Shown: piece by piece, positions 23,781-31,871 of the stretch
How the letters are laid out: each line of letters starts with the position of its first letter
Numbering within the stretch: position 1 is the stretch's first letter
Assembly: GCA_035693025.1 (NCBI GenBank)
Contig: DASSHI010000018.1
Span: 1-32,096 of the forward strand
DNA length: 32,096 nucleotides
Reading direction: 5' to 3'
Origin: VRUE01 sp035693025
GTDB lineage: Bacteria; Actinomycetota; Thermoleophilia; Solirubrobacterales; 70-9
Program-made: the position numbers and the translations under genes
Notes under the pieces: generated by a model
Seen by the model: only the letters and a program-made list of their open reading frames with translations
Told to the model about the DNA's origin: nothing
Database searches by the model: none

Positions 23781-25118
23781 CTAGCCGAGGACGACCTTGG
23801 CGTTGTGGCGCGGGGTCTCGGTGATCGCGCGGCGGAAGACCCGCTCGGGCTTCGGATCGGCCGGACGGATCTCGCGGCGTTTGACCAGCTCCCTCAGGAC
23901 CACCGCCATCTCGAACTGGGCGAAGGAGGCGCCAAGGCAGCGGCGCACGCCGCCGCCGAAGGGGATCCAGGTGTAGGTGCCGGGCGGGGTCTCGAGGAAG
24001 CGCTCGGGGCGGAAGGCCTGGGGCTGCGGATAGACCTCGGGGTTGCGGTGCACGAGGTAGACAGAGGGAACCACCGAGATCCCCGCCGGCAGCTCGTAGC
24101 CGCCGATCTCGACCGGCGCCGTGAGGCGGCGGAGGACGATCGCGATCACCGGCCGCAGGCGCAGCGTCTCCTGGATCGTCGCCGTCAGGTAGGCGTCGTC
24201 CCTGCCCTCGATCGCCTCGGCACGCAGCCGCTCCAGCTTCTCCGGGTGCCGGGTCAGCCGCTCGACCGCCCAGGAAAGCGAGGTCGCCGTAGTCTCGTGG
24301 CCGGCAGCGAGCAGGGTGAGCAGCTCGTCGCGCATCTCCCCCTCGCTCATCGGGCTGCCGTCCTCGTGCCGGGCGGCGATCATCATCGAGAGGATGTCGT
24401 CGCGCTCGTCGAGGCCCTCGACGAGCTTACGGGCGGCGATCTCGCGCCGGATCAGGGCGTCGACCCGGTCCATCGCGCGGCGGAACCAGGGCAGGCGGCG
24501 GATGCGCTGCGGACCCAGCAGCGTCACCGGCAGCAGCTGGCGCGGGTCGCTGAGCAGGTCGAGGTATCGGCGCAGGGCATCGCGCAGCTCGGCAATCCCC
24601 TCGCCCTCGCGGACGCCGAAGACGGTGCGCAGGATGATCTCCAGGGTCAGCGCCTGCATGCGCGGACGCAGCGCGTAGGGCTCCCCGCGCGGCCATGACT
24701 CGATCTCGCGCTCGGCGATCTCCGTCATCGTCGCCTCATAGGTCTGCATTCGCCGGCCGTGGAACGGCGGCAGCAGCAGCTTGCGCTGGCTCATGTGCTC
24801 CTCCTCGTCGAGCACCAGCAACGAGCGGGGGCCGAGCAGCGGCTCGAGCAGCTCGTTGCCCTCGCCGGCATGGAATACATGCGGGTCGCCGGTGAAGACC
24901 TGCTTGACCGACTCGGGATCGGCCAGCACGGCCCAGGTGTCGCCGAGGATCTTCAGCGTGAAGACGTCGCCGTAGCGATCCTGGCAGCCATAGAGAAAGC
25001 GCCGCGCCTGCCGCGCCCAGATAGCCGTCTGCAGCGGCCGCGGCAGCGACGGGCCTGGCGGGAGACGACGCGCCTCCGCGCCGGCGGCCCTATGCGGTGC
25101 GGTTGTCGTCGCCTCCAT
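23781..25118 (-). CDS. Cytochrome P450
   Basis: The protein has 445 residues. The heme-binding loop FGGGVRRCLGA has the axial Cys at about residue 394. The I-helix oxygen site is LLAAGHETTATSLSWA, and the ExxR motif is ETLRLRP. The PERF-like motif is FRPERFLETP. The overall look, with AGHETTATSLSWAVERL and PFHGRRMQ, resembles CYP4/CYP102-like bacterial P450s acting on hydrophobic molecules such as fatty acids or terpenes, but the substrate cannot be told. No redox partner is encoded nearby. GAGG lies 4 nt before the ATG. The P450 is on the same strand as the ABC permease, which ends 125 bp upstream with a palindromic repeat between. Confidence 0.93.
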   Translation of the reverse strand: MEATTTAPHRAAGAEARRLPPGPSLPRPLQTAIWARQARRFLYGCQDRYGDVFTLKILGDTWAVLADPESVKQVFTGDPHVFHAGEGNELLEPLLGPRSLLVLDEEEHMSQRKLLLPPFHGRRMQTYEATMTEIAEREIESWPRGEPYALRPRMQALTLEIILRTVFGVREGEGIAELRDALRRYLDLLSDPRQLLPVTLLGPQRIRRLPWFRRAMDRVDALIRREIAARKLVEGLDERDDILSMMIAARHEDGSPMSEGEMRDELLTLLAAGHETTATSLSWAVERLTRHPEKLERLRAEAIEGRDDAYLTATIQETLRLRPVIAIVLRRLTAPVEIGGYELPAGISVVPSVYLVHRNPEVYPQPQAFRPERFLETPPGTYTWIPFGGGVRRCLGASFAQFEMAVVLRELVKRREIRPADPKPERVFRRAITETPRHNAKVVLG

Positions 25119-25175
25119 TGCGCCTCGGCACGGACGTTACACCGACGATGCAAACGATCCTGTGAGATCCCTCCC

Positions 25176-25226
25176 GAGCGCCGTAGAGGTTTGAGCCGCT
25201 ATCCGGTTCAAACCTCTACGGCGCTC
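25176..25226. repeat. Dispersed palindromic repeat, copy 2 (intergenic)
   Basis: Perfect 19-bp arms, GAGCGCCGTAGAGGTTTGA (25176-25194) and TCAAACCTCTACGGCGCTC (25208-25226), enclose 13 bp. Three more pairs and a wobble can extend the stem to 23 bp with loop CTATC. It lies between the permease stop and the P450 start on the minus strand. No T-run follows, so it does not look like a classical terminator. Its sequence matches copy 1 at 13089-13136, in opposite orientation by the loop. Confidence 0.85.
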
Positions 25227-25243
25227 GGTGTTTGGCGCGGCGC

Positions 25244-27793
25244 CTACTCGTAGTGCAACGAGTCCAGGACGTCGAGCCGCGACGCCCGCCGCGCGGGCGG
25301 GATCGCCGCGAGCACGCCGGCCAGGCCGGCGAGGATCAGCAGCACGATCAGCGAGCCGATCGGGTAGGAGAGGGTGAAGCCTTCGTCCTTCAGCGGCTGG
25401 GAGATCAGCGTCGCGAAGATCACCCCGAGGACGATCCCGAGGATCGCGCCGATCAGGGCGGTGATCACCGCCTCGTAGCGGATCATCGTCCGCACCTGGC
25501 GCCGCGACATGCCGATCGCGCGCAGCATGCCCAGCTCGCGCGTGCGTTCGTGGATCGAGAGCGCCAGCGTATTGGCGATGCCGAAGAGCGAGATCACGAT
25601 CGCCAGGATCAGCAGCGCGTAGAAGAGGTTGACGAGCTGGTCGACCTGTTCTTCGCGCGTTTCCTTAAGTTCCTGCTGGTTGAGCACTTCCGCCGTCGGG
25701 AAGGCGCGTTCGGCGCCGGCGGTCAGAGCGGCCTGAACCCCCGCCTGGTTCGCCCCGGGCTCGAGGATGACGAAATCGGTCGTGTCCTGGGTCTGCTCGA
25801 AGGCGCGGGTCATGACCGCCTGCGTGACCAGGACGCTGCCGAAGACGCCGAGCTTCGAATCGAACTCGCCCGCGAGGCGAAAGGCGGGCCTGGCGCCGGT
25901 CTGGCTCAACAGCCGGAAGCGATCGCCGACTTCGAGGCCATGGTCGGAGGCAAAGGAGTCCGAGACGACCGCTTCGCCGTCGTGCAGGTCGCGCAGCGTA
26001 GCCGGGCCCCCCTGCTTCCATTCGACGTCGACCGCCGCGCCGATGTCGGGGCTGGGGGCGGTGACTTTCGTCTTCGAGCCCCGCCCGACCAGCTCCGCTT
26101 CGGCCGCGCGAATCGTCGCGACCGATTTGACCCCCGGCACCTTGCGCGCCGCTGCGGCGGCCCCGGCCGGGATCGGTGAGAAGCCGTCCGTGTTCTGGAC
26201 GATCAGGCCGCCCTCGAAGTTTTCGTCGATGACCTGGGCGACCGAGCTCTTCAGCCCGGCGGCGAAGACGGTGACAAAGGCGACCAGGGCGAGGCCGATC
26301 ATCAGCGCCGCCGCGGTGATCGCGGTGCGGCCCGGGTTGCGCTGTGAGTTCTCGCGCGCCAGGCGCCCGATCAGGCGGCGAACCCGCTCCAACGGCCAGC
26401 CGGCGATCGTCGCCAGCGGTGGCACCAGGCGCGGGCTGAAGAGCGAAACGGCGAACACGATTGCGACGGCCCCGCCGCCCATCAGCCCGGCGCGGGTGCC
26501 GGCGCTGCCGCTGCCGAAGAGCCCGATCAGGAGAATCGCGACCCCGCCGAGGCCGAGCAGGCCGGAGAGCGCGACGTAGAGGAAGCGGCGCCTGCGGGTG
26601 CTGGGCGGTACGTAGGCCTGCAGCGCGGCGATCGGCGGCACCCGGGTCGAGCGCAGTGCCGGCACCATCGAGGAGACGACGGTGACGACCACACCGACGA
26701 GCAGGGCGACGATTACCGTGCGCGACTCCATCACCAGGCCGGTCGTCGGCAAATCGACGCCGAAGGCGGTCAACAGCGCGTTCAGCAGAAGGGCCATCAC
26801 GTAGCCGCCGGCGATGCCGATCAGCCCGCCGAGCAGGCCGATCGCGATCGCCTCGACCAGGACCGCGACGAGGATCTGGCGCCGCGAGGCGCCCAGAGTC
26901 CGCAGGAGGCCGAACTCGGTGACCCGCTGGGCGACGGTGATCGAGAAGGTATTGAAGATCAGGAAGGCGCCGACGAAGACGGCGACGAAGCCGAAGACGA
27001 GCAGGACGGTCTGGAGGAAGCCGAGGTTGTCGCGGATTTCTTCCGAGCCGCGGTCGGCATTTTCCTTTGCGGTCTCGACCCGGGCCGAGGGCGGCATCGC
27101 GCGCTCGATCCGCCGTTTGAGCGCCAGCTCGGAGACGCCGCTCGCGGCGGCGACGGAGATCTGGTCGTAGCGCCCGCGCTTGTGCGTGATCGCCTGCGCC
27201 TCGGGCAGGGTCAGCTTGGCGATGCTGGCGCCGCCGAAGGAGGCGCTGCCGAGCTTGGTGAAACCGACCAGGCGGTAGGTCTTGGCGCTGCGCTGGCCGA
27301 CGATGCGGATCTTTTCGCCGAGCTTCAGGCTCGAGCTTTCGGCGGCGGCCTGGTCGATCGAGGTTTCGGTCGGGCCGCGCGGCCGGTGCCCGTCGACATA
27401 GGTGAGCGACTCGAGCTCGCCGGGCAAGTTCGAGGAGATGAACTTGGGCGCGAATTTGGCCCCGATCGCATCGCCCTGGGCGTCGAAGAAGCCGCCCGGA
27501 GTGAAGATCGTCCCCGCCGCCAGCTTCACCCCGGCGGTCCGCTTCACCTTCGGCAGCAACGAGGCTGGGATCGTCGCCACTTCGCCGTTTTCCTGTTCGA
27601 CCGGGTTCTTGGCCGTGACCACGACGCTGGTCCCCTTCAGCGACTCGGTGAAGATTTCGTCGAAGGCAGCGAAGATCGTGTCGGTGAGGACGTAGGAGCC
27701 GGCGACGAAGGAGACGCCGATCACCACCGCGAAGGTCGTCGACAACGCCCTGACCTTGCGTGCCCAGAGGCTCTTGAGGGCGAGGCCCGTCAC
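25244..27793 (-). CDS. ABC transporter permease, FtsX/MacB-like, duplicated
   Basis: The protein has 849 residues. One N-terminal helix (about 15-38) is followed by a large extracytoplasmic MacB-type domain (about 40-250), three helices (about 260-400), more helices at about 405-470, a second extracytoplasmic domain (about 515-705) and three C-terminal helices (about 720-840). Two FtsX domains are present, with RVTEFGLLRTLGASRRQI and RTRELGMLRAIGMSRRQV as duplicated coupling segments. Such permeases export lipids or lipoproteins, or act as mechanotransmitters. It ends with SRLDVLDSLHYE, typical of the family. It lies 6 bp after the ATPase gene. Confidence 0.93.
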   Translation of the reverse strand: MTGLALKSLWARKVRALSTTFAVVIGVSFVAGSYVLTDTIFAAFDEIFTESLKGTSVVVTAKNPVEQENGEVATIPASLLPKVKRTAGVKLAAGTIFTPGGFFDAQGDAIGAKFAPKFISSNLPGELESLTYVDGHRPRGPTETSIDQAAAESSSLKLGEKIRIVGQRSAKTYRLVGFTKLGSASFGGASIAKLTLPEAQAITHKRGRYDQISVAAASGVSELALKRRIERAMPPSARVETAKENADRGSEEIRDNLGFLQTVLLVFGFVAVFVGAFLIFNTFSITVAQRVTEFGLLRTLGASRRQILVAVLVEAIAIGLLGGLIGIAGGYVMALLLNALLTAFGVDLPTTGLVMESRTVIVALLVGVVVTVVSSMVPALRSTRVPPIAALQAYVPPSTRRRRFLYVALSGLLGLGGVAILLIGLFGSGSAGTRAGLMGGGAVAIVFAVSLFSPRLVPPLATIAGWPLERVRRLIGRLARENSQRNPGRTAITAAALMIGLALVAFVTVFAAGLKSSVAQVIDENFEGGLIVQNTDGFSPIPAGAAAAARKVPGVKSVATIRAAEAELVGRGSKTKVTAPSPDIGAAVDVEWKQGGPATLRDLHDGEAVVSDSFASDHGLEVGDRFRLLSQTGARPAFRLAGEFDSKLGVFGSVLVTQAVMTRAFEQTQDTTDFVILEPGANQAGVQAALTAGAERAFPTAEVLNQQELKETREEQVDQLVNLFYALLILAIVISLFGIANTLALSIHERTRELGMLRAIGMSRRQVRTMIRYEAVITALIGAILGIVLGVIFATLISQPLKDEGFTLSYPIGSLIVLLILAGLAGVLAAIPPARRASRLDVLDSLHYE

Positions 27794-27799
27794 GCGCCG

Positions 27800-28534
27800 C
27801 TAGTCGATCTGCTTCATCAGCTCGAGCACCTCGTCGGCGGAGCCCGGCGCGGCGTCGTGGACGATCTGCCCGTCCCGCAGGGTGATCAGCCGATCGGCAT
27901 GCGCGGACGCCGCCGGGTCGTGGGTGACCATGATCACCGTCTGACCGAACTCGTCGACCGCCTGGCGCAGCAGCTTCAAGACCTCGTTGCTCGACTTCGA
28001 GTCGAGATTGCCGGTCGGCTCGTCGGCGAAGACGACGGCCGGTTTGGAGACGAGCGCGCGGGCGACGGCGACCCGCTGCTGCTGCCCACCGGAGAGCTCC
28101 GACGGCCGGTGGGTGCGCCGGTCCTCGAGGCCGACCGTGCGCACCAGGCGATCGAGCCACTCGGCATCCGGCTTGCGCCCGGCTATCGAAAGCGGCAGGA
28201 GCAGGTTCTCCTCGGCCGTGAGCACCGGCAACAGGTTGAAGAACTGGAAGACGAAGCCGAGCTTGTCGCGGCGCAGCTTGGTCAGGGCCGCGTCGTCCAG
28301 TCCGGTGATCTCGAGCCCATCGAGCGTCACCGTGCCCGCGGTCGGCGCGTCGAGCCCGGCGAGGATGTGCATCAGGGTCGACTTGCCAGAACCTGACGGA
28401 CCCATGATCGCGGTGAAGCGTCCGCGCTCGAAGCCGGTCGAGACGTCGATCAGCGCATCCACCGCGGCCTCCCCTGCGCCGTAGCGGCGCGAGACCTCGG
28501 TGGCGGTCACGACCTGTCCGTTCGCGGTGCTCAC
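27800..28534 (-). CDS. ABC transporter ATP-binding protein (LolD/MacB type)
   Basis: The protein has 244 residues from GTG 28534 (VSTANGQVVTATEVSRRYG). The Walker A motif is GPSGSGKST, the Q-loop is FQFFNLLPVLTAEEN, the signature LSGGQQQRVAVARAL, Walker B VVFADEPTGNLDSKSS, and the switch His is in VTHDP. ADEPTGNLDS and FNLLPVLTAEEN place it in the lipoprotein/macrolide exporter class. It powers the permease encoded 6 bp downstream. TACCGT lies 7 nt before the GTG, so it may be leaderless. A 60-bp divergent promoter region separates it from the HAD gene. Confidence 0.94.
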   Translation of the reverse strand: MSTANGQVVTATEVSRRYGAGEAAVDALIDVSTGFERGRFTAIMGPSGSGKSTLMHILAGLDAPTAGTVTLDGLEITGLDDAALTKLRRDKLGFVFQFFNLLPVLTAEENLLLPLSIAGRKPDAEWLDRLVRTVGLEDRRTHRPSELSGGQQQRVAVARALVSKPAVVFADEPTGNLDSKSSNEVLKLLRQAVDEFGQTVIMVTHDPAASAHADRLITLRDGQIVHDAAPGSADEVLELMKQID

Positions 28535-28541
28535 AGACGGC

Positions 28542-28584
28542 ACGGTATCGAGTGCATTAGTCGACCGGTATATCCCAATACCCT
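28542..28584. promoter_or_regulatory. Divergent promoter region of ABC ATPase and HAD genes
   Basis: TACCGT on minus (28542-28547) is 7 nt before the ATPase GTG. TACCCT on plus (28579-28584) is 10 nt before the HAD ATG. Between them GGTATatcccaATACC forms a 5-bp inverted repeat that could be an operator. Both genes lack clear ribosome sites. Confidence 0.4.
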
Positions 28585-28594
28585 GCCCCACGCG

Positions 28595-29380
28595 ATGGCG
28601 CTGGCAGATCAATTCGACGGGTTCCTCGTCGATCTCGACGGAGTCGTCTGGATCGGCCGGGAGATGGTGCCGGGCGCGGTTGAGACGCTGGCCAAGCTGC
28701 TCGCAAACGGGAAGGAGATCGTCTTCGTCACCAACAACTCGGTGAAGCAGCCCGCCGAGTACGCCGCCCGCCTCCGCGACGCCGGGATCGAGGTTTCGGA
28801 TGACCGTGTGCTGACCGGGGGCGCAGTTACCGCCCGGCTGGCCGCCGAACGGGTCGGCCCCGGGGGGACCGCGTTCGTGATCGGCGCGCCGGGCTTCAAG
28901 CAGACGGTCGCGACGGCGGGGCTGAAGCTGCTCGAAGGCGAGGCGGCGCAGTCCGCCGATGCGGTGGTGGTCTCCGCCCACCGCGAGTTCGACTATGCCG
29001 AGCTGCTGACCGCGACCCGCGCCCTGCAGGCCGGCGCGGCGCTTTTCGGAACCAGCCGCGATCCGACCCTGCCGATGCCCGGCGGCGCCTGGCCGGGCAC
29101 GGGGGCAACCCTGGCAGCCGTCGAGACCGCTTCCGGAAAGCGCGCCGAGACCGGCGGCAAGCCCGAACCCCATCTCTTCGAGCAGGCGCGAAAGCTGATC
29201 CCCGACGCCGCCCGGATAGCGATGATCGGCGACCGCATCGCCTCGGACATCGAGGGCGGGCAGCGGGCCGGGCTGGCCACGGTGCTCGTCCTCACCGGCG
29301 CCTGCACTCGCGCCGAAGCCGAGGCCGCAAACCGGCCCCCCGACCACGTGATCGACGACCTCCCGGCATTGCTGCGATGA
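28595..29380 (+). CDS. HAD-superfamily phosphatase, NagD-like (subfamily IIA)
   Basis: The protein has 261 residues. HAD motifs are FLVDLDGVVWIG (nucleophile DxD), VFVTNNS, KPEPHLFEQA (motif III Lys) and MIGDRIASDIEGGQRAGLATVLVLTG (motif IV). This order with a C2 cap is the NagD/4-nitrophenylphosphatase group, which hydrolyses nucleotides, pyridoxal phosphate or sugar phosphates; the substrate is not determined. The end overlaps the MFS start by 4 bp (ATGA), so the two are cotranscribed and perhaps functionally linked (phosphate removal followed by export is only a guess). Confidence 0.93.
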   Translation: MALADQFDGFLVDLDGVVWIGREMVPGAVETLAKLLANGKEIVFVTNNSVKQPAEYAARLRDAGIEVSDDRVLTGGAVTARLAAERVGPGGTAFVIGAPGFKQTVATAGLKLLEGEAAQSADAVVVSAHREFDYAELLTATRALQAGAALFGTSRDPTLPMPGGAWPGTGATLAAVETASGKRAETGGKPEPHLFEQARKLIPDAARIAMIGDRIASDIEGGQRAGLATVLVLTGACTRAEAEAANRPPDHVIDDLPALLR

Positions 29381-30534
29381 GCGAAAGCACACCGGCGCCG
29401 ATAGCGCGGCCCGGAGCCGCCTTCGCCGGAGTCTTCGCCGTCACCTTCTGCTGTCTGCTCGCGGTCGGCGCGGTGCTGCCCGTGCTGCCGCGCTACGTGC
29501 ATGGGCCGCTCGGCGCCGGCAACGTCGCGGTCGGCGTGGTGATCGGCTGCTATGCGATCACGGGCCTGCTGCTGCGGCCCATCGCCGGCCGGCTCGCCGA
29601 CCGGCGTGGCCGCAGGCCGACCGTCCTAGTCGGCTCGATCCTCGTCGCCGTGGCGGGCTTCCTCTATCTACTGCCGCTCGGCGTCGCGGGGCTGATCGGC
29701 GCCCGCCTCGTCCTCGGCGCCGGCGAGGGTTCGGTGTTCACCGCCGGATCGGCCTGGATCGTCGACATCGCACCGCCGGATCGGCGCGGCCGCGTGATCG
29801 GCCTCTACGGCCTGGCGGTCTGGGGCGGCCTCAGCGTCGGCCCGTTGATCGGCGAGCTGCTTCAGCACGCCTCCGGCTACACGCCGGTCTGGCTCTTCGC
29901 GGGGATCTCGCCGCTGATCGGGGCGCTGATCGCCTCGCGCCTGCCGGACCCCTTCCACGTCAAGCCCGATGCGGACGAGCACCACCCGCTGATCGCCCGC
30001 GAGGCGGTGCGGCCGGGCGCGGCGATGGCCCTGGGCGCGCTCGGCTACGCGGCCGTCGCGGCGTTCGTCGTCCTTCACCTGGAAGCGCGCGGCGTCGGTC
30101 ACGGCGCGATCGTCTTCGGCGTCTTCGCGACGACGATCGTCCTCACCCGGCTGGTCGGGGGCGACCTGCCGGATCGGATCGGGCCGGTGCGGGTCGCGAT
30201 CGCGGCGGGGGTCGTCGAGGCGATCGGGCTGGCGGCGATCGGCGCCGCCCACAGCCTCGGCATCGCGGTCGCCGGCGCGATGGCGATGGGCGCGGCATTC
30301 GCCCTGCTCTACCCGTCGCTCTCGCTGATCGTCGTCGAGCGGACGCCGGAGACGCGCCGCGGCGCCGCCCTCGGCACCTTCACCGCCTGCTTCGACGCCG
30401 GCGTCGGCGTCGGCGCGCCGCTGGCCGGCATCGCGGCGACGCTGAGCGACTACGAGGGCGCCTTCCTCTTCGCCGCCGCGGTCGCCCTGGCCTCGTCGGC
30501 GACGACCGCCTTCGCGGTCAGGCGCGTTCGCTGA
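29377..30534 (+). CDS. Major facilitator superfamily transporter
   Basis: The protein has 385 residues with about twelve hydrophobic helices. The loop 2-3 motif GRLADRRGRRPTVLVG is the MFS motif A. The first helix is FAGVFAVTFCCLLAVGAVLPVLPRYV, and the sixth is followed by a charged loop (VKPDADEHHPLIAREAV) between halves. It is a proton-coupled or facilitated carrier of small molecules, probably an exporter of the drug:H+ antiporter type, but the substrate is unknown. It is coupled to the HAD gene by a 4-bp overlap. Its 3' end overlaps the convergent thioesterase by 17 bp. Confidence 0.92.
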   Translation: MSESTPAPIARPGAAFAGVFAVTFCCLLAVGAVLPVLPRYVHGPLGAGNVAVGVVIGCYAITGLLLRPIAGRLADRRGRRPTVLVGSILVAVAGFLYLLPLGVAGLIGARLVLGAGEGSVFTAGSAWIVDIAPPDRRGRVIGLYGLAVWGGLSVGPLIGELLQHASGYTPVWLFAGISPLIGALIASRLPDPFHVKPDADEHHPLIAREAVRPGAAMALGALGYAAVAAFVVLHLEARGVGHGAIVFGVFATTIVLTRLVGGDLPDRIGPVRVAIAAGVVEAIGLAAIGAAHSLGIAVAGAMAMGAAFALLYPSLSLIVVERTPETRRGAALGTFTACFDAGVGVGAPLAGIAATLSDYEGAFLFAAAVALASSATTAFAVRRVR

Positions 30535-31303
30535 CCAGCAGCGCCTGTGCGGCGCGTCCTATGCGCCCGCGCTCGTCGGAGAGCACCGACTCGGCGGTGC
30601 CGATGCCGTTGCGCTGCGGCAGCGTGACCGCGTCGACGCAGACCCACTCGCCCTCGGGCATGCGCTCCAGGTGGACGCTCAGGTCGACGTTGATGAAGAC
30701 GAAGCGGCCCCAGTCGAGCACGGCGCTGATTCCGTTGCCGACGTCGGCGGCGACCAGGGTGCGCTGCAAGGGGGTCGGCTCCTCGCCGGCGACGAGCTCG
30801 CAGTTCATCCGCATCCATACCGTCGCCGGCCCGAGCTCGAGGAAACCGCCGCGGACCGACCGGCATTCCATCGCCGTGTGGTAGCCGGCCGCCTGGCCGG
30901 TGGCGAAGAACTCCGGCCGATCGCCCTGCTCGGGACCCGGCGGCGGCGCGGGCGTGGTCACGACGTCGTCGGGGAAGTCGAGCTCGCGCGTGCGGATCCG
31001 CCAAGCCCTCGCCTTCATCAGCTCCCCGCCCTCGCCGGAGAGTGAGGCCTCGATCATCTGCACGCTCCGCCCCGGCCTCACAATCCCTGCCTCCACCCGG
31101 ACCGGCCCGATCGGCACCGGCCGCAAGATCTCAAAAGTCACCCGCGCGACCTGAAACTCCTCCCCTCCGGGAACCCCCTCAATGGCCCGTCCAAGCAAAG
31201 CTGAGGGAGGCCCGGCGTGCTGCGCGTCCGGATCCCACGGCCCTCTGGTCAGCTCAGTGGCGACGAACCCTTCTCCTGCTTTCTCGTAGAACGCTCCTTG
31301 CAC
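30518..31303 (-). CDS. Acyl-CoA thioesterase family protein (double hotdog)
   Basis: The protein has 261 residues from GTG 31303 (VQGAFYEKAGEGFVATELTRGPWDPDAQHAGPPSALLGRAIE). HAGPPSALL begins the first hotdog helix of the TesB-like double-hotdog thioesterase group; the second half has GRFVFINVDLSVHLERMPEGEWVCVDAVT, and VTFEILRPVPIGPVRVEA is the strand set of the first half. It likely cleaves acyl-CoA thioesters; the chain length is unknown. Open frame continues upstream through the inverted-repeat element, but that part looks non-coding, so the GTG is chosen. TACGAT lies 9 nt upstream and there is no ribosome site, so it may be leaderless. Confidence 0.82.
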   Translation of the reverse strand: MQGAFYEKAGEGFVATELTRGPWDPDAQHAGPPSALLGRAIEGVPGGEEFQVARVTFEILRPVPIGPVRVEAGIVRPGRSVQMIEASLSGEGGELMKARAWRIRTRELDFPDDVVTTPAPPPGPEQGDRPEFFATGQAAGYHTAMECRSVRGGFLELGPATVWMRMNCELVAGEEPTPLQRTLVAADVGNGISAVLDWGRFVFINVDLSVHLERMPEGEWVCVDAVTLPQRNGIGTAESVLSDERGRIGRAAQALLVSERA

Positions 31304-31312
31304 GGGCCGCGA

Positions 31313-31318
31313 ATCGTA
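31313..31318 (-). promoter_or_regulatory. Candidate -10 box of the thioesterase gene
   Basis: TACGAT on minus is 9 nt before GTG 31303. It begins one base after the left arm of the long inverted repeat. Confidence 0.45.
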
Positions 31319-31319
31319 T

Positions 31320-31454
31320 GGGCGTCCGGGGTCGCCTCGGCAGAGCCTCGCGAAGCGGCGCACCGGCGAGAGATTCCTGCCGCGAAGCGGCACCAACACC
31401 ATGAGCGAGCGCAGCGAGCGAATCTGGGCTCTGCCGAGGCGACCCCGGACGCCC
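31320..31454. repeat. Long inverted repeat framing divergent promoters
   Basis: Two perfect 28-bp arms (31320-31347 and 31427-31454; key core GGGGTCGCCTCGGCAGAG and its complement) enclose 79 bp. The interior has CGCGAAGCGGC twice and an almost self-complementary GAGCGAGCGCAGCGAGCG. Each arm ends one or two bases from the -10 box of the outward gene, thioesterase on minus and msrB on plus. No reading frame of known type lies in it. Confidence 0.85.
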
Positions 31455-31456
31455 TC

Positions 31457-31462
31457 TACCCT
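31457..31462 (+). promoter_or_regulatory. Candidate -10 box of msrB (leaderless)
   Basis: TACCCT is 7 nt before ATG 31470 and two bases after the right arm of the inverted repeat. No Shine-Dalgarno sequence is present. Confidence 0.45.
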
Positions 31463-31469
31463 TTGACCC

Positions 31470-31865
31470 ATGCCAAAAATGGAGAAGTCCGACGAGGAGT
31501 GGCGTGAGCAGCTGACCCCCGAGCAGTACGAGGTCACCCGCAAGGCCGGCACCGAGCGCGCCTTCACCGGGCCCTACGTCGACGAGAAGGCCGAGGGCAT
31601 GTACCGCTGCGTCTGCTGCGGCACCGAGCTGTTCTCCTCGGACACCAAGTTCGACTCCGGCACCGGCTGGCCCAGCTTCACCGAGCCGGCCAACCTGGAG
31701 CACGTCGAGCTGCGTCCGGACAAAAGCCTGCTGATGCGCCGCACCGAGGTCGTCTGCAAGCACTGCGACGCCCATCTCGGGCACGTCTTCGACGACGGGC
31801 CACCGGAGGCCGGCGGCAAGCGCTACTGCATCAACGGCTGCGCGCTGCAGCTGGACAAGTCGTAG
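31470..31865 (+). CDS. msrB: Peptide-methionine (R)-S-oxide reductase
   Basis: The protein has 131 residues and reduces methionine-R-sulfoxide in proteins, repairing oxidative damage. FDSGTGWPSF is the substrate pocket, the catalytic Cys is C120 in RYCING, and the zinc site is C47/C50 (CVCC) with C96/C99 (CKHC). GHVFDDGP is also conserved. Instead of the common RYCxNSASL it reads RYCINGCALQL, so there is an extra Cys (C124) four residues after the catalytic one; it might serve as a resolving Cys. The gene is divergent from the thioesterase across the inverted-repeat promoter element and converges with a LuxR gene 6 bp away. Confidence 0.96.
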   Translation: MPKMEKSDEEWREQLTPEQYEVTRKAGTERAFTGPYVDEKAEGMYRCVCCGTELFSSDTKFDSGTGWPSFTEPANLEHVELRPDKSLLMRRTEVVCKHCDAHLGHVFDDGPPEAGGKRYCINGCALQLDKS

Positions 31866-31871
31866 CGGCGC

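Noticed and set aside
25176..25226. Rho-independent terminator after the ABC permease gene
   Set aside because: The hairpin lacks a T-run on either strand, and the same palindrome sits inside coding sequence at tmk/holB, so it is a repeat element.
31304..31567. N-terminal extension of the thioesterase through the inverted repeat
   Set aside because: It would cross msrB, the repeat element and its own promoter; the family-like N-terminus begins at GTG 31303.
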